The notes under the pieces are model-generated. The model worked only from the letters and a program-made list of their open reading frames with translations, ran no database searches and was not told the DNA's origin. A stretch of DNA of 64,000 nt from Oricola thermophila (lineage in GTDB: Bacteria; Pseudomonadota; Alphaproteobacteria; Rhizobiales; Rhizobiaceae), in contig NZ_CP054836.1 in assembly GCF_013358405.1 (NCBI RefSeq), positions 1,674,001 to 1,738,000 of the forward strand, given 5' to 3'. Shown here piece by piece: positions 37,014 to 45,521 of this stretch. Both the position numbers and the translations under genes were made by a program. Position 1 is the stretch's first letter. Each line of letters starts with the position of its first letter.

Positions 37014-38051
37014 TCACGGCGGCCCTTCCCTTTCCGCCCATACCGCGACGCGGTGGCATTCCTTCAGAACCTCGTCGATGGCGTGACGGTTCCGCTTCCG
37101 GTACCCCGGCGGCGGGCCGGGGCGCAGCACGGTGTAGATCACCCGGCGGCTGTCCGGCGGGCGGTGGCGGACGCGCGCCTCGTGGCGGGCGAGCCTGCGG
37201 GCCTCGCGGTCGAGGTTGTCGAGCGCGCGGCGCACCGCGATGAGGCGGCGCAGCAGGGTCGCGGCGGGAACCGGATCGCCCGGCAGTGCCAGACCATGTT
37301 CCGGCAATGGCGGCTGGCGCATGTAGACCGGGAGCGGGTTGTCGCCCAGCAGGCGGATGCGCGGGCGGGTCCGCGCGTAGCGGCGGCGCGGATGCAGGTA
37401 GTCGAAGCGCTTGCGCGGGTCGACCAGCGGAAAGGCCGGAACATGGCCGAGCGGCACCGGCCCGTCTGGCTTCTCCTCTTCCTCCGGTTCGTGATCGGGG
37501 ATGATGCGGAGATTGGCCAGCCCCAGGTTCACCGGCACGCGGACGAGCTGCGGGGCGGACGCGGCTGGTTTTTCCGTCGGCGCGGGCGGCTCGGGGCGTA
37601 TGGTGACGGTGACGGGGGTGGCGGCCCCATGGCCGGCGACCCCGCCGCATGGCGCGTTCGTCGCCCGAAGCGTTTCGCCGGGGGAGAAGGAAGGGCGCGC
37701 TTCTCCGGCATCGCACCCCTTGTTCACCTTCAGCGCAGGCGCATGGCGGACGGTTACTTCCACATCTCTTGCCGCAATGACGATCAGGCGTCGCACGGCC
37801 GCCTCGGCGGAGCGCAGGATGCGGCGGATGTGGAGAACGGCGAAGCGCGGCAGGATGGCCGGGAGAACCGACGGAACGGCGAACGAAGCGGCGTCCGCCT
37901 CGGCGGCTTCATGGGGACCGGAGGCGGGATCATGGCCGGCGGCAGCGGGCGCCGCGTCGAAATCCAGCCCGGCCAGCGCGAAGAGGTCGTGCAGGATGCG
38001 CAGCAGGTCCCTGCGGTTCCTCTCTATCGCCAGTGCCCAGTCGAACTGCAT
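37014..38051 (-). CDS. Hypothetical protein, conserved in Hyphomicrobiales
   Basis: A 345-residue protein of unknown function. The start at 38051 (MQFDWALAIERNRRDLLRIL) resembles the N-terminus of uncharacterised Rhizobiales proteins I know only as hypothetical. Visible features are an Ala-rich N-terminal third with RFAVLHIRRILRSAEAAVRRLIVIAAR, a Pro/Glu-rich middle, an Arg-rich segment with RKRFDYLHPRRRYARTRPRIRLLG, and LLRRLIAVRRALDNLDREARRLARHEA near the C-terminus. No catalytic motif, signal peptide or clear transmembrane helix is seen. The frame stays open to 38156, but the upstream 35 residues look unconserved. Confidence 0.62.
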   Translation of the reverse strand: MQFDWALAIERNRRDLLRILHDLFALAGLDFDAAPAAAGHDPASGPHEAAEADAASFAVPSVLPAILPRFAVLHIRRILRSAEAAVRRLIVIAARDVEVTVRHAPALKVNKGCDAGEARPSFSPGETLRATNAPCGGVAGHGAATPVTVTIRPEPPAPTEKPAASAPQLVRVPVNLGLANLRIIPDHEPEEEEKPDGPVPLGHVPAFPLVDPRKRFDYLHPRRRYARTRPRIRLLGDNPLPVYMRQPPLPEHGLALPGDPVPAATLLRRLIAVRRALDNLDREARRLARHEARVRHRPPDSRRVIYTVLRPGPPPGYRKRNRHAIDEVLKECHRVAVWAEREGPP

Positions 38052-38209
38052 CGCCTGCCTCCACGCCGCACCATGCGGCGGGAAGAAGGATAGGGGCGCG
38101 GCGGAAACGGTGGATGAACCGGCCGGCGGGAACTTGCACGGTCCCAGCAAAATCAACGGGTTGGCGGCGCGGGGAACGGAAACCTGTCCACCGCGCGCAC
38201 CCGCTTCGC

Positions 38210-39730
38210 CTAGCGCCTTACTTCCCAGGTCGTGACGCGCTCGCCGGTCTCCGGGTCCTTGCCGTCCTTGAGCTGGATGCCCTGCTCCAGCAACTCGTCG
38301 CGGATGCGGTCGGCCTCGGCCCAGTTCTTCTCGCGGATGAAGGCGAGACGCTTCTCGATTCGCGATTTCAAGTCATCCTCGGCCAAGCCCAACGTCTCGA
38401 GTTCGACCGCTTGAACAGACTTCTGAAGCGATTCACGGATTCCAGTTCTCTGCTTCTCGCGAAACTCCCGGGCGATACTGACCAGCCGCTGATCGGCAAT
38501 CCCGAGAAATTCCAGCGTTGCCGCTATATCCTCATCATTGCTTCCACCCTGCAGAAGGATGGAGACCGCTTTCGGCGTGTTCAGATCGTCACACAGGGCA
38601 TCAACGACCTTGGCAATAACCTTTCCATCCTCCGGCGCATGGCGCCGAGATATATTCCTGAACTTCAGCGAGATGTTCTGCGCCTCCTCCAGCCTTCTGA
38701 CGCTGAAATCGATGGGCTCGCGGTAATGGGTCATCAGCATGGCGAGGCGCAGCACCTCGCCGGGCCACTTGCGGCCGCCGAAATTCTCCGTCGTCATCAG
38801 CTCGTGGATGGTGAAGAAGTTGCCCTCGGACTTGGACATCTTCCGGCCCTCCACCTGGAGAAAGCCGTTGTGCATCCAGTAGTTGGCCATGCGCTCGGTG
38901 CCGTGGGCGCAGCAGGACTGGGCGATCTCGTTCTCGTGGTGCGGGAAGATCAGGTCCAGCCCGCCGCCGTGAATGTCGAAGACATCGCCCAGGTGATGCG
39001 CGCTCATCACCGAGCACTCGATGTGCCAGCCGGGGCGGCCGTGAATGGTCACCTCGCCTTCCGGCGTGGCGAAGGTCGCGTCCCAGCCGGGCTCGTCCGG
39101 GTCCGACTCCTTCCACAGCACGAAATCGGCCGGGTTCTTCTTGTGCGCCTCGACCGCGATGCGGGCGCCGGCCTGCTGCTCGTCCAGCTTGCGCTTCGAC
39201 AGGCCGCCATAGGCGGGCATGGAGGCGACGTCGAACAGCACCTCCCTGCCCTCGCGGCCCGACGCGACATAGGCATGGCCGCCGTCGATGAGCGTGCGGA
39301 TCATGGCGATCATGCCGTCGATGTGCTCGGTGGCACGCGGCTGGACCGTCGGCTCCAGGCAGCCGAGCGCCTTCACGTCCTCGACATACTGGGCGAGCGT
39401 CGTTTCGGTCACCGCGCGGATCGCGTCGTTGAGGCTCATGCGCCCCGCATCGATCTCGTCGCTGTAATCGCGCAGGGCGCGGGCGTTGATCTTGTCGTCG
39501 ACGTCGGTGATGTTGCGGACATAGGTAACGTGATCGGCGCCATAGAGATGGCGCAGCAGGCGGAACAGCACGTCGAAGACGATGGCCGGGCGGGCGTTGC
39601 CGATATGGGCGTAGTCGTAGACCGTCGGGCCGCAGACATACATCCGGACATTGTCCGGGTCGATCGGCTCGAAGGTTTCCTTCTTTCGCGTCAGCGTGTT
39701 GTAGAGGGTCAGCACGGTCTTCTCGGTCAT
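38210..39730 (-). CDS. cysS: Cysteinyl-tRNA synthetase
   Basis: A 506-residue class I aminoacyl-tRNA synthetase charging tRNA-Cys. The zinc ligand Cys33 in [15 protein letters not shown] is joined to the HIGN signature at 42-45, KMSKSEGNF is the second ATP motif, and [10 protein letters not shown] supplies further zinc ligands. It is roughly 40 residues longer than the E. coli enzyme, mainly in the C-terminal part. In that part (about 38370-38700) base composition looks lower in GC, by hand count about 53-58% against 62-67% in neighbouring parts of the gene. Confidence 0.96.
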   Translation of the reverse strand: MTEKTVLTLYNTLTRKKETFEPIDPDNVRMYVCGPTVYDYAHIGNARPAIVFDVLFRLLRHLYGADHVTYVRNITDVDDKINARALRDYSDEIDAGRMSLNDAIRAVTETTLAQYVEDVKALGCLEPTVQPRATEHIDGMIAMIRTLIDGGHAYVASGREGREVLFDVASMPAYGGLSKRKLDEQQAGARIAVEAHKKNPADFVLWKESDPDEPGWDATFATPEGEVTIHGRPGWHIECSVMSAHHLGDVFDIHGGGLDLIFPHHENEIAQSCCAHGTERMANYWMHNGFLQVEGRKMSKSEGNFFTIHELMTTENFGGRKWPGEVLRLAMLMTHYREPIDFSVRRLEEAQNISLKFRNISRRHAPEDGKVIAKVVDALCDDLNTPKAVSILLQGGSNDEDIAATLEFLGIADQRLVSIAREFREKQRTGIRESLQKSVQAVELETLGLAEDDLKSRIEKRLAFIREKNWAEADRIRDELLEQGIQLKDGKDPETGERVTTWEVRR

Positions 39731-39946
39731 CTTGCGCGTCTTCCGTTTTCGCGCCTGTCAATCGCAAGGCTCGCGGCCAAAGGCAAGCCATTCGCTCCGC
39801 AATCCACCCGGCGGCGCCCCGTCATCAATCATTCTCCAGTTTTTCAATATTGCCGGGGGAACAATCCCGCGTAGCACGCTACAAGGCCGGTGCCTTGAGA
39901 AAGGCGGCTCCGAACGTGTGCGACGCGCTGACCCCCATCAGACCGT

Positions 39947-39995
39947 CGCGCCGCCCTGCCGGACCCACGGACCAGGGGAAAGGCCGGGCGGCGCG
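39947..39995. other. Inverted repeat in the cysS-lysE gap
   Basis: The 283-bp stretch 39731-40013 has no gene I can support. It holds a perfect 10-bp inverted repeat, CGCGCCGCCC (39947-39956) and GGGCGGCGCG (39986-39995), with an extra GCC/GGC pair inside. It lies just past the lysE stop and may end that transcript, though no U-tract is present. Confidence 0.4.
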
Positions 39996-40013
39996 TTCGG
40001 GGCCACAAGGCGC

Positions 40014-40628
40014 TCAGAGTACCAGCTTGGCGGCAAGCGCGAACATCACCAGGGCGATCACCAGGTCGAGCACCCGCCAGGCCGAGGGCTTGGCGAACAG
40101 CGGTTCCAGCAGCCGCGCGCCGTAGCCCAGTCCGAAAAACCAGACGAAGGACGCCGCCACCGCGCCGATGCCGAAGGCGAGCCGCGCCGCGCCGGCATAG
40201 CCGCCGGAAATGCCGCCGAGCAGGACGACCGTGTCGAGATAGACATGCGGATTGAGGAAGGTGAAGGACAGGCAGGCCGCCAGCGCGGCGCCGAGGGAGC
40301 CGCCGCCGCTCTCCGCCGCCACCATAGCGCCGGGCTTCCACGCGCGGCGCAGCGCGATCAGGCCGTAGACCGTGAGAAAGGCGAAACCGGCCCAGGTCAC
40401 GAGGCCGATGGCGGTTTCGCTCGACGCCACCAGCGATCCGAAACCGCCGACGCCAGCGGCGATCAGCAAGGCATCCGACAGGGCGCATACCAGGCAGAGC
40501 ACGAAAACGTGCCGGCGCATCAGCCCCTGGCGCAGGATGAACGCGTTCTGCGCGCCGATCGCGATGATCAGGGACGCACCGAGAAGGAAGCCGGACGCGC
40601 CGGCGGCAAGGTTTGGCGTGGCGAACAT
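40014..40628 (-). CDS. LysE/ArgO family amino acid exporter
   Basis: A 204-residue membrane protein with about six helices. It starts with a helix containing GASLIIAIGAQNAFILRQGLMRRH, the conserved LysE/ArgO signature in the first membrane-loop region, followed by CALSDALLIAAGVGGFG. Family members export lysine or arginine across the inner membrane. Substrate is inferred. No LysG/ArgP-type regulator is adjacent. It lies 10 nt after the start of the SRAP gene on the same strand. Confidence 0.87.
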   Translation of the reverse strand: MFATPNLAAGASGFLLGASLIIAIGAQNAFILRQGLMRRHVFVLCLVCALSDALLIAAGVGGFGSLVASSETAIGLVTWAGFAFLTVYGLIALRRAWKPGAMVAAESGGGSLGAALAACLSFTFLNPHVYLDTVVLLGGISGGYAGAARLAFGIGAVAASFVWFFGLGYGARLLEPLFAKPSAWRVLDLVIALVMFALAAKLVL

Positions 40629-40638
40629 GGCGGGTTTG

Positions 40639-41418
40639 TCAGAATAGCTTCATCTGGCCGCCGTCGGGCGGGGATTTCGATTTGCCGCTCCTATCCGATC
40701 CGGCCGCGGCTGCAAAGTCCTTCGGCTCGACGCGCTCCTGGATATCGGGCGTGGTGTTGGAAACCTTGTTGACCTTGTCGGAGACGGGAATCGCCTCGAA
40801 GAAGCCGTCCGGCGCGGGCGCGAGCAGGTCCGCGACATGGCGCGGCTCCTGCGTGCGGCAATCGAGCCAGCGGGAAAAGTCCTCGGGCATGATCGTCACC
40901 GGCATGCGGTCGTGGATGGAGGCGATGGATCGCGACGCCCGGGTGGTCAGGATCGCCACAGTGTCCAGTTCGCTTCCCTCCGGCGCGCTCCAGGTTTCCG
41001 CGAGGCCGGCAAAGGCGACGAGGCCGCCGCCGGCGGGGCGTATCCAGTAGGCCTGCGACCGGCCGGTGGCCTTGTCGCGCTTCCACTCGTAGAAGCCCGA
41101 TGCCGGGATCAGCGCGCGGCGATGGCGCATGGCGGTGCGAAAGGACGGCTTGGCCGCCGCCGTCTCCGAGCGGGCGTTGATCAGCAGCGGGAACTCCTTC
41201 GGGTCCTTCACCCAGGAGGGAAGGAAACCCCATCGCGCCAGGTGCGCCTCGCGGTCCGGGCGGTTGGAGCCCGGCTCGCGCGGCGGGCCCGCCGTGACCG
41301 CGAGGACCGGCTGGGTCGGCGCGATGTTGTAGCGGGGCGGGAACGCCTCCAGCCCCTCGAGACCGAGGAATTCCGCCACCGCCTCGGGCGAATGCAGAAG
41401 CGAGAACCGGCCGCACAT
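40639..41418 (-). CDS. SRAP family protein (YedK/HMCES-like abasic-site protection)
   Basis: A 259-residue protein. Cys2, exposed after Met removal (MCGRF), forms a DNA-protein crosslink with abasic sites in known members. The active-site Glu is in GFYEWK, the Asn in LLINARSE, and the catalytic His in SIHDRMPVTIM. PRYNIAPTQ is the family's other hallmark. Role: shielding abasic sites in single-stranded DNA. The C-terminal 35 residues are a basic, Pro/Gly-rich tail ending in QMKLF. It precedes lysE on the minus strand and is divergent from the Nudix gene. Confidence 0.92.
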   Translation of the reverse strand: MCGRFSLLHSPEAVAEFLGLEGLEAFPPRYNIAPTQPVLAVTAGPPREPGSNRPDREAHLARWGFLPSWVKDPKEFPLLINARSETAAAKPSFRTAMRHRRALIPASGFYEWKRDKATGRSQAYWIRPAGGGLVAFAGLAETWSAPEGSELDTVAILTTRASRSIASIHDRMPVTIMPEDFSRWLDCRTQEPRHVADLLAPAPDGFFEAIPVSDKVNKVSNTTPDIQERVEPKDFAAAAGSDRSGKSKSPPDGGQMKLF

Positions 41419-41553
41419 CAGGCAACGCTCCCGAATGGCGCACCGGGCAGCCCTGACGCTGAATGCCGAACGATCATCAACACCTTTTCCTGCACCGGCC
41501 CGCGGTTCGATGCTACAAGCGCACGCGCAAGCGCAACCGAACGACGCCGAGCC

Positions 41554-42009
41554 ATGACCGACAATCCGCCTGCTCCCCTTATCGCCGTATCCGTCGCCGC
41601 GCGGAACCCCGAGACCGGCGAATTCCTGTTGGTGAAGCGCGGCCGCGCGCCGGCAAGGGGGCTGTGGGCCTTTCCCGGCGGGCGGTTGCACTACGGCGAA
41701 ACGCTGGAACAGGCCGTGCTTCGCGAGTTGCGGGAGGAAACCGGGCTTTCGGCGGAACGGGTCCGGTTTCACCGCCTGTTCGAACTGATGAGCGACGGCA
41801 GCGACGGCGACATGCCGCACCACTTCGTGCTGGCCGTGCACAGCGCCCGGGCGCATGGCGATCCGGTGGCCGCCGACGATGCCGACGCGGCGGGCTGGTT
41901 CTCCATCGACGCCATGGCCGCCCTGCCCGTGACGGACAGCACGATCGAGACGGCCCGGGAAATCGCCGGGGCCGACGACGATATGGCGCCGGAGAGCGAT
42001 TTCAGCTAA
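41554..42009 (+). CDS. Nudix hydrolase
   Basis: A 151-residue Nudix-fold phosphohydrolase. The Nudix box runs from GGRLHYGET (about residue 42) to RELREETGL (65), giving the full GX5EX7REUXEEXGU pattern. Members hydrolyse nucleoside diphosphates linked to another moiety; here WAFPGGRLHYGE suggests an ADP-ribose-type or NUDT-like enzyme, but the substrate cannot be set. The ATG at 41554 is the clear start. It begins a plus-strand run of five genes. Confidence 0.9.
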   Translation: MTDNPPAPLIAVSVAARNPETGEFLLVKRGRAPARGLWAFPGGRLHYGETLEQAVLRELREETGLSAERVRFHRLFELMSDGSDGDMPHHFVLAVHSARAHGDPVAADDADAAGWFSIDAMAALPVTDSTIETAREIAGADDDMAPESDFS

Positions 42010-42013
42010 CAGG

Positions 42014-42457
42014 ATGACCGCGCCGCAACCCAGAAACGAACAAGCCCATATCCGCGGGAGATGCCCGGTCGTGTCCAAGGCAAAATCAGGTCTGCGCCTC
42101 ACGGCAATGGTGGCTGCTCTGCTGCTCGCCGCCCTCCCCGGGGCGCGCGCGGCGTCGCTGGTTCCCTATGACGAGAAGCTGATGCGGCTCGCCGAGGTGC
42201 TGGGCTCCATCCACTACCTGCGCAATCTCTGCGGCGAGGAATCGAACCAGTGGCGGGACCAGATGAACACGCTCCTCAGCGTGGAAAAGCCCGAGCCGCT
42301 GCGCCGGGCGCAGCTCATCGCCCGCTTCAACCGCGGCTATCGCAGCTTCGACAGCGTCTACGTGACATGCACCGAGCAGGCCCTGAAGGCCGTCGACCGC
42401 TACATGGCGGAAGCCCGCGACCTCACGCGCGAGATCAACAATCGCTACGGCGAATAG
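42014..42457 (+). CDS. TIGR02301 family secreted protein
   Basis: A 147-residue protein with a signal-like hydrophobic stretch (LTAMVAALLLAALPGARA, about residues 29-46) and a mature part with Cys in LRNLCGEES and YVTCTEQ. The pattern matches the TIGR02301 family of Hyphomicrobiales, function unknown. A GTG at 42071 with GGGAG upstream would remove the unusual hydrophilic N-terminus and may be the real start. It follows the Nudix gene by 4 nt. Confidence 0.78.
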   Translation: MTAPQPRNEQAHIRGRCPVVSKAKSGLRLTAMVAALLLAALPGARAASLVPYDEKLMRLAEVLGSIHYLRNLCGEESNQWRDQMNTLLSVEKPEPLRRAQLIARFNRGYRSFDSVYVTCTEQALKAVDRYMAEARDLTREINNRYGE

Positions 42458-42474
42458 GCGAACATGCTCGCGGC

Positions 42475-42552
42475 TTAATCGTGCATTAACGGTTTCGCAG
42501 CTTGGCGCTTTCGTTTCGCGATCAAGTCCTGATATGTTAACAGCACGTAAAC
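42475..42552 (+). promoter_or_regulatory. CtrA-like boxes upstream of the 42.6-kb small gene
   Basis: TTAA (42475-42478), seven nucleotides, TTAAC (42486-42490) is an exact match to the alphaproteobacterial CtrA consensus TTAA-N7-TTAAC. A second site, TTAA (42537-42540), N7, TAAAC (42548-42552), has one mismatch. They lie about 100 and 40 bp before the next gene. Confidence 0.55.
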
Positions 42553-42587
42553 CGGTGTTTCAAAATGGCGCACCTCAATTGACCACG

Positions 42588-42845
42588 ATGGATGCAACGA
42601 TCAACGAGATGGACGACATCATCGCCCATGAAAAGCGGATGGCGGCGATGGAAGTCCACAGCGAAGCCTGGGCCGACGGCGCGATGGAAGGCATCGAATC
42701 CGACATCCTCGCCGACGCCGCAATCGCGACGGCGCTCGAGGAGACGATCCGCGAGCGCGGCGAGGACGCGGCGCTGGCACTTGTCGACACGCTGCGCGAA
42801 CGCATCCTTCGCGGCGAATTCACACCGGACCGGTCCATACAGTAG
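42588..42845 (+). CDS. Small conserved hypothetical protein
   Basis: An 85-residue, strongly acidic and helical protein (MDATINEMDDIIAHEKRMA, then AAMEVHSEAWADG and LEETIRERGEDAALALVDTLRERI). I recall similar small proteins in other Rhizobiales but no function. The start at 42588 is chosen because the frame's earlier ATG (42534) lies within the degenerate CtrA-like site and its first residues look unlike a protein start. No signal peptide or transmembrane helix. Preceded by CtrA-like boxes, so cell-cycle control is possible. Confidence 0.6.
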   Translation: MDATINEMDDIIAHEKRMAAMEVHSEAWADGAMEGIESDILADAAIATALEETIRERGEDAALALVDTLRERILRGEFTPDRSIQ

Positions 42846-42880
42846 CGACAGATGACAGGCTCGGGACGGCTGGAACGGAA

Positions 42881-43606
42881 ATGACGCGACCTGCCCCACT
42901 TCCCGATGCCCGGCCTCATCGAAGAACGCTCAGTCCTTTCCGCGGCAACCGCCCGATATTCGCGACGGCCATCGCGGCATTGCTGACCGCCGCGCCGACA
43001 GCCGCCCTTGCGCAGGGCGTCGACATCGCGCCGCCGCCCTCCGGCGCCGTGCCGCTTCCGGAACCGTTCGAGCGGCCGCAGTTCAACGATCCCGACAATC
43101 CCCTGGCCATGCCGGAGGCCACCCCCTCCATGACAGCGGAACCGGTCATTGGCGGCGCGGTGGAGGACTTGCCGCCCGCCGTCCGGAAAACGCGCGAGAC
43201 GATCATGCAGGCCGCGCGGAACGCCGACATCGAGGCGCTGCGCCCGCTCATCGAGGCGGACGGGGAAACGACCCAGCTGACCTTCGGCGACCTCGACGGC
43301 GACCCGATCGACTTCCTGCGCAGCCTGTCGGGCGACGCGGAGGGGCACGAAATCCTCGCCATCCTGCTGGAAGTGCTGGAGGCGGGCTACGCGATATTCG
43401 ATCCCGGCACGTCGAACGAGATCTATGTCTGGCCCTATTTCACGGCGACATCGCTGGACGACCTGACGCCGAAGCAGAGGATCGAGCTGTTCAAGCTGGT
43501 CACCTCCGGCGACTACGAGGAGATGCGCGCCTTCGGGGCCTACATTTTCTTCCGGGCGGGCATCACGCCGGACGGAAAGTGGCGCTTTTTCGTGGCGGGA
43601 GACTGA
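42881..43606 (+). CDS. Conserved hypothetical secreted protein
   Basis: A 241-residue protein with a signal peptide (FATAIAALLTAAPTAALAQ, cleaved near residue 45), a Pro-rich linker (about 46-90) and a folded domain with ARNADIEALRPLIE, LSGDAEGHEILAILLEVLEAG, and WPYFTATSLDDLTPKQRIELFKLVT. Probably periplasmic; function unknown. Similar proteins occur across Rhizobiales (from memory). It starts 35 nt after the small acidic protein gene and is probably cotranscribed. Confidence 0.7.
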   Translation: MTRPAPLPDARPHRRTLSPFRGNRPIFATAIAALLTAAPTAALAQGVDIAPPPSGAVPLPEPFERPQFNDPDNPLAMPEATPSMTAEPVIGGAVEDLPPAVRKTRETIMQAARNADIEALRPLIEADGETTQLTFGDLDGDPIDFLRSLSGDAEGHEILAILLEVLEAGYAIFDPGTSNEIYVWPYFTATSLDDLTPKQRIELFKLVTSGDYEEMRAFGAYIFFRAGITPDGKWRFFVAGD

Positions 43607-43693
43607 GAGACGCCGCGTTCCGGACCGTTTTTCTTGGAATCCGGCGTCTTCCTACCGATATCCGCAACAGGACAACTTCTCGGGGGAGAAAAC

Positions 43694-44119
43694 ATGGAAA
43701 TCGAGGCGCATGGCCTGGCGCGGGCGGACACTCCGGCGGAACGAACGGACGAGGGCTCGCGCGGCGCGCTGCTGCGGCGGCTCGTCATCTTCCAGCTGAA
43801 GCTGTTCGCCGACGGCATGCGCGACCTCGTGCTCAGCCCGGTATCCTTCGTCGTCGCGGCCTTCGGCATCCTGTTCGGCGGGCGCAATCCGCACGGCCTC
43901 TTCGACAGGCTGATGCATGTCGGCCATCTCACCGACGAGTGGATCGACCTGTTCGGCTACCACGCGCGCGAGGGAAAGCGCGCCAACCTGGAACGGATGA
44001 TCGAGGACGTCGAGACGGCGCTGCGCGAGGACCACGCGCGCGGCGGGGTGACGGCGGAAGCCGAGAAACGCCTCAGGACGCTGGCGGAAGAACTGCGCCG
44101 GAGACGCTCAGGCCGGTAG
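43694..44119 (+). CDS. Hypothetical membrane-associated protein
   Basis: A 141-residue protein with one or two hydrophobic segments (LVLSPVSFVVAAFGILFGG, about 46-64) and charged flanks; the C-terminal part (TDEWIDLFGYHAREGKRANLERM to ELRRRRSGR) is helical. No function known. GGGGGAGAA before the ATG at 43694 fixes the start. Its 3' end overlaps the convergent pyrC gene by 12 nt. Confidence 0.65.
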   Translation: MEIEAHGLARADTPAERTDEGSRGALLRRLVIFQLKLFADGMRDLVLSPVSFVVAAFGILFGGRNPHGLFDRLMHVGHLTDEWIDLFGYHAREGKRANLERMIEDVETALREDHARGGVTAEAEKRLRTLAEELRRRRSGR

Positions 44120-45439
44120 GGCCTCCGAGAACAGCACCGGCTCGCCGGTGCCGGGCGCGACGATCTCGCCTTCCCACATGACACGGGTGCCGCGGACGAA
44201 GGTGCCGACCGGCCAGCCGGTGACTTCCTTGCCGTCATAGGGCGTCCAGCCCGCCTTCGATCCGGCCTGGTCGTTGCGGATGGTCTCGCGGCGCTTCATA
44301 TCGACGATGGTGAAGTCGGCGTCGTAGCCGGCGGCGATGCGGCCCTTGCGCGCCATGCCGAAGATGCGGTTGGGGCCGTGCGAGGAGAGATCGACGAAAC
44401 GCTCCAGCGTCAGCCGGCCGGCATTCACGTGGTCGAGCATGATCGGCACCAGCGTCTGCACGCCGGTCATGCCGGACGGCGAGGCCGGATAGGATTTCGC
44501 CTTTTCCTCCAGCGTGTGCGGCGCGTGGTCGGAGCCGAGCACGTCGATGACGCCCTGCTCCACGCCGCGCCAGATACCGTCGCGGTGGCGCGGTGCGCGC
44601 ACCGGCGGGTTCATCTGGATCAGCGTGCCGAGACGCTCGTAATCGTCGGCGGTCAGCGTCAGGTGGTGCGGCGTGGCCTCGCAGGTGGCGACGTCCTTGT
44701 GATCCTGAAGGAAGGCGATCTCCTCCGCCGTCGAGATGTGCAGCACGTGGATGCGCGCGCGGGTTTCGCGGGCGATGCGAACAAGGCGCCCGGTGCACAT
44801 CATGGCGGCGGTCTCGTCGCGCCAGACCGGGTGCGATGACGGATCACCCTCGACGCGCTCGCCGGCACGCTCGCGCAGGCGATACTCGTCCTCGGAATGA
44901 AAGGCGGCGCGGCGGCGGGTATTGCGCAGAACGGAGGCAACGCCCTCGTCGTCCTCCACCAGCAGGCTGCCGGTGGACGAGCCCATGAACACCTTGATGC
45001 CGGCGGCGCCCGGCAGGCGCTCCAGCTCGCCGACGATATCGGCGTTCTCGCGCGTGCCGCCGACCCAGAAGGCGAAATCGCAGTGCATGCGGCCGGTGGC
45101 GCGGCGCACCTTGTCGGCCAGCGCCTCCTCGCTGGTGGTCAGCGGATTGGTGTTGGGCATCTCGAAGACCGCCGTCACGCCGCCCAGAACGGCCGAGCGG
45201 GAGCCGGTTTCGAGATCCTCCTTGTGCTCCAGCCCCGGCTCGCGGAAATGGACCTGGCTGTCGACAACGCCCGGCAGCACATGCAGGCCGGTGCAATCGA
45301 CGATCTCGCCGGCATCGGCCGGGCCGAGCGCGCCGATGGCCGCGATGCGTCCGCCGCGCACGCCGATGTCGCGCTTTCCCTGGCCGTCATGGTTGACGAC
45401 GGTGCCGTTCCTCAAGATCAGGTCGAAAGTCTCGCTCAT
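44108..45439 (-). CDS. pyrC: Dihydroorotase
   Basis: A 443-residue amidohydrolase of the class I dihydroorotase/allantoinase group. The metal-binding motif is VDSQVHFREPGLEHKED near residue 60, and further ligands lie in AFHSEDE, VLHISTAEE, CEATPHHL and GSDHAPH. It closes carbamoyl-aspartate to dihydroorotate in pyrimidine synthesis. Allantoinase (AllB) and hydantoinase belong to the same family; genomic context gives no purine-degradation signal, so PyrC is preferred. It overlaps the preceding plus-strand gene at its 3' end. Confidence 0.85.
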   Translation of the reverse strand: MSETFDLILRNGTVVNHDGQGKRDIGVRGGRIAAIGALGPADAGEIVDCTGLHVLPGVVDSQVHFREPGLEHKEDLETGSRSAVLGGVTAVFEMPNTNPLTTSEEALADKVRRATGRMHCDFAFWVGGTRENADIVGELERLPGAAGIKVFMGSSTGSLLVEDDEGVASVLRNTRRRAAFHSEDEYRLRERAGERVEGDPSSHPVWRDETAAMMCTGRLVRIARETRARIHVLHISTAEEIAFLQDHKDVATCEATPHHLTLTADDYERLGTLIQMNPPVRAPRHRDGIWRGVEQGVIDVLGSDHAPHTLEEKAKSYPASPSGMTGVQTLVPIMLDHVNAGRLTLERFVDLSSHGPNRIFGMARKGRIAAGYDADFTIVDMKRRETIRNDQAGSKAGWTPYDGKEVTGWPVGTFVRGTRVMWEGEIVAPGTGEPVLFSEALPA

Positions 45440-45521
45440 GCCATTGTCCCTTGCCGCGCGGTTGCACCGGGATTACGTAGCAGACAGTCCGAAAGCAAGC
45501 GCACGAATCCAATCTGGTGTC

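Noticed and set aside
39732..40772. A 346-codon plus-strand frame in the cysS-lysE gap and over lysE, and a 214-codon minus frame at 39844-40488
   Set aside because: Both are mostly shadows of lysE; the gap itself has no credible gene.
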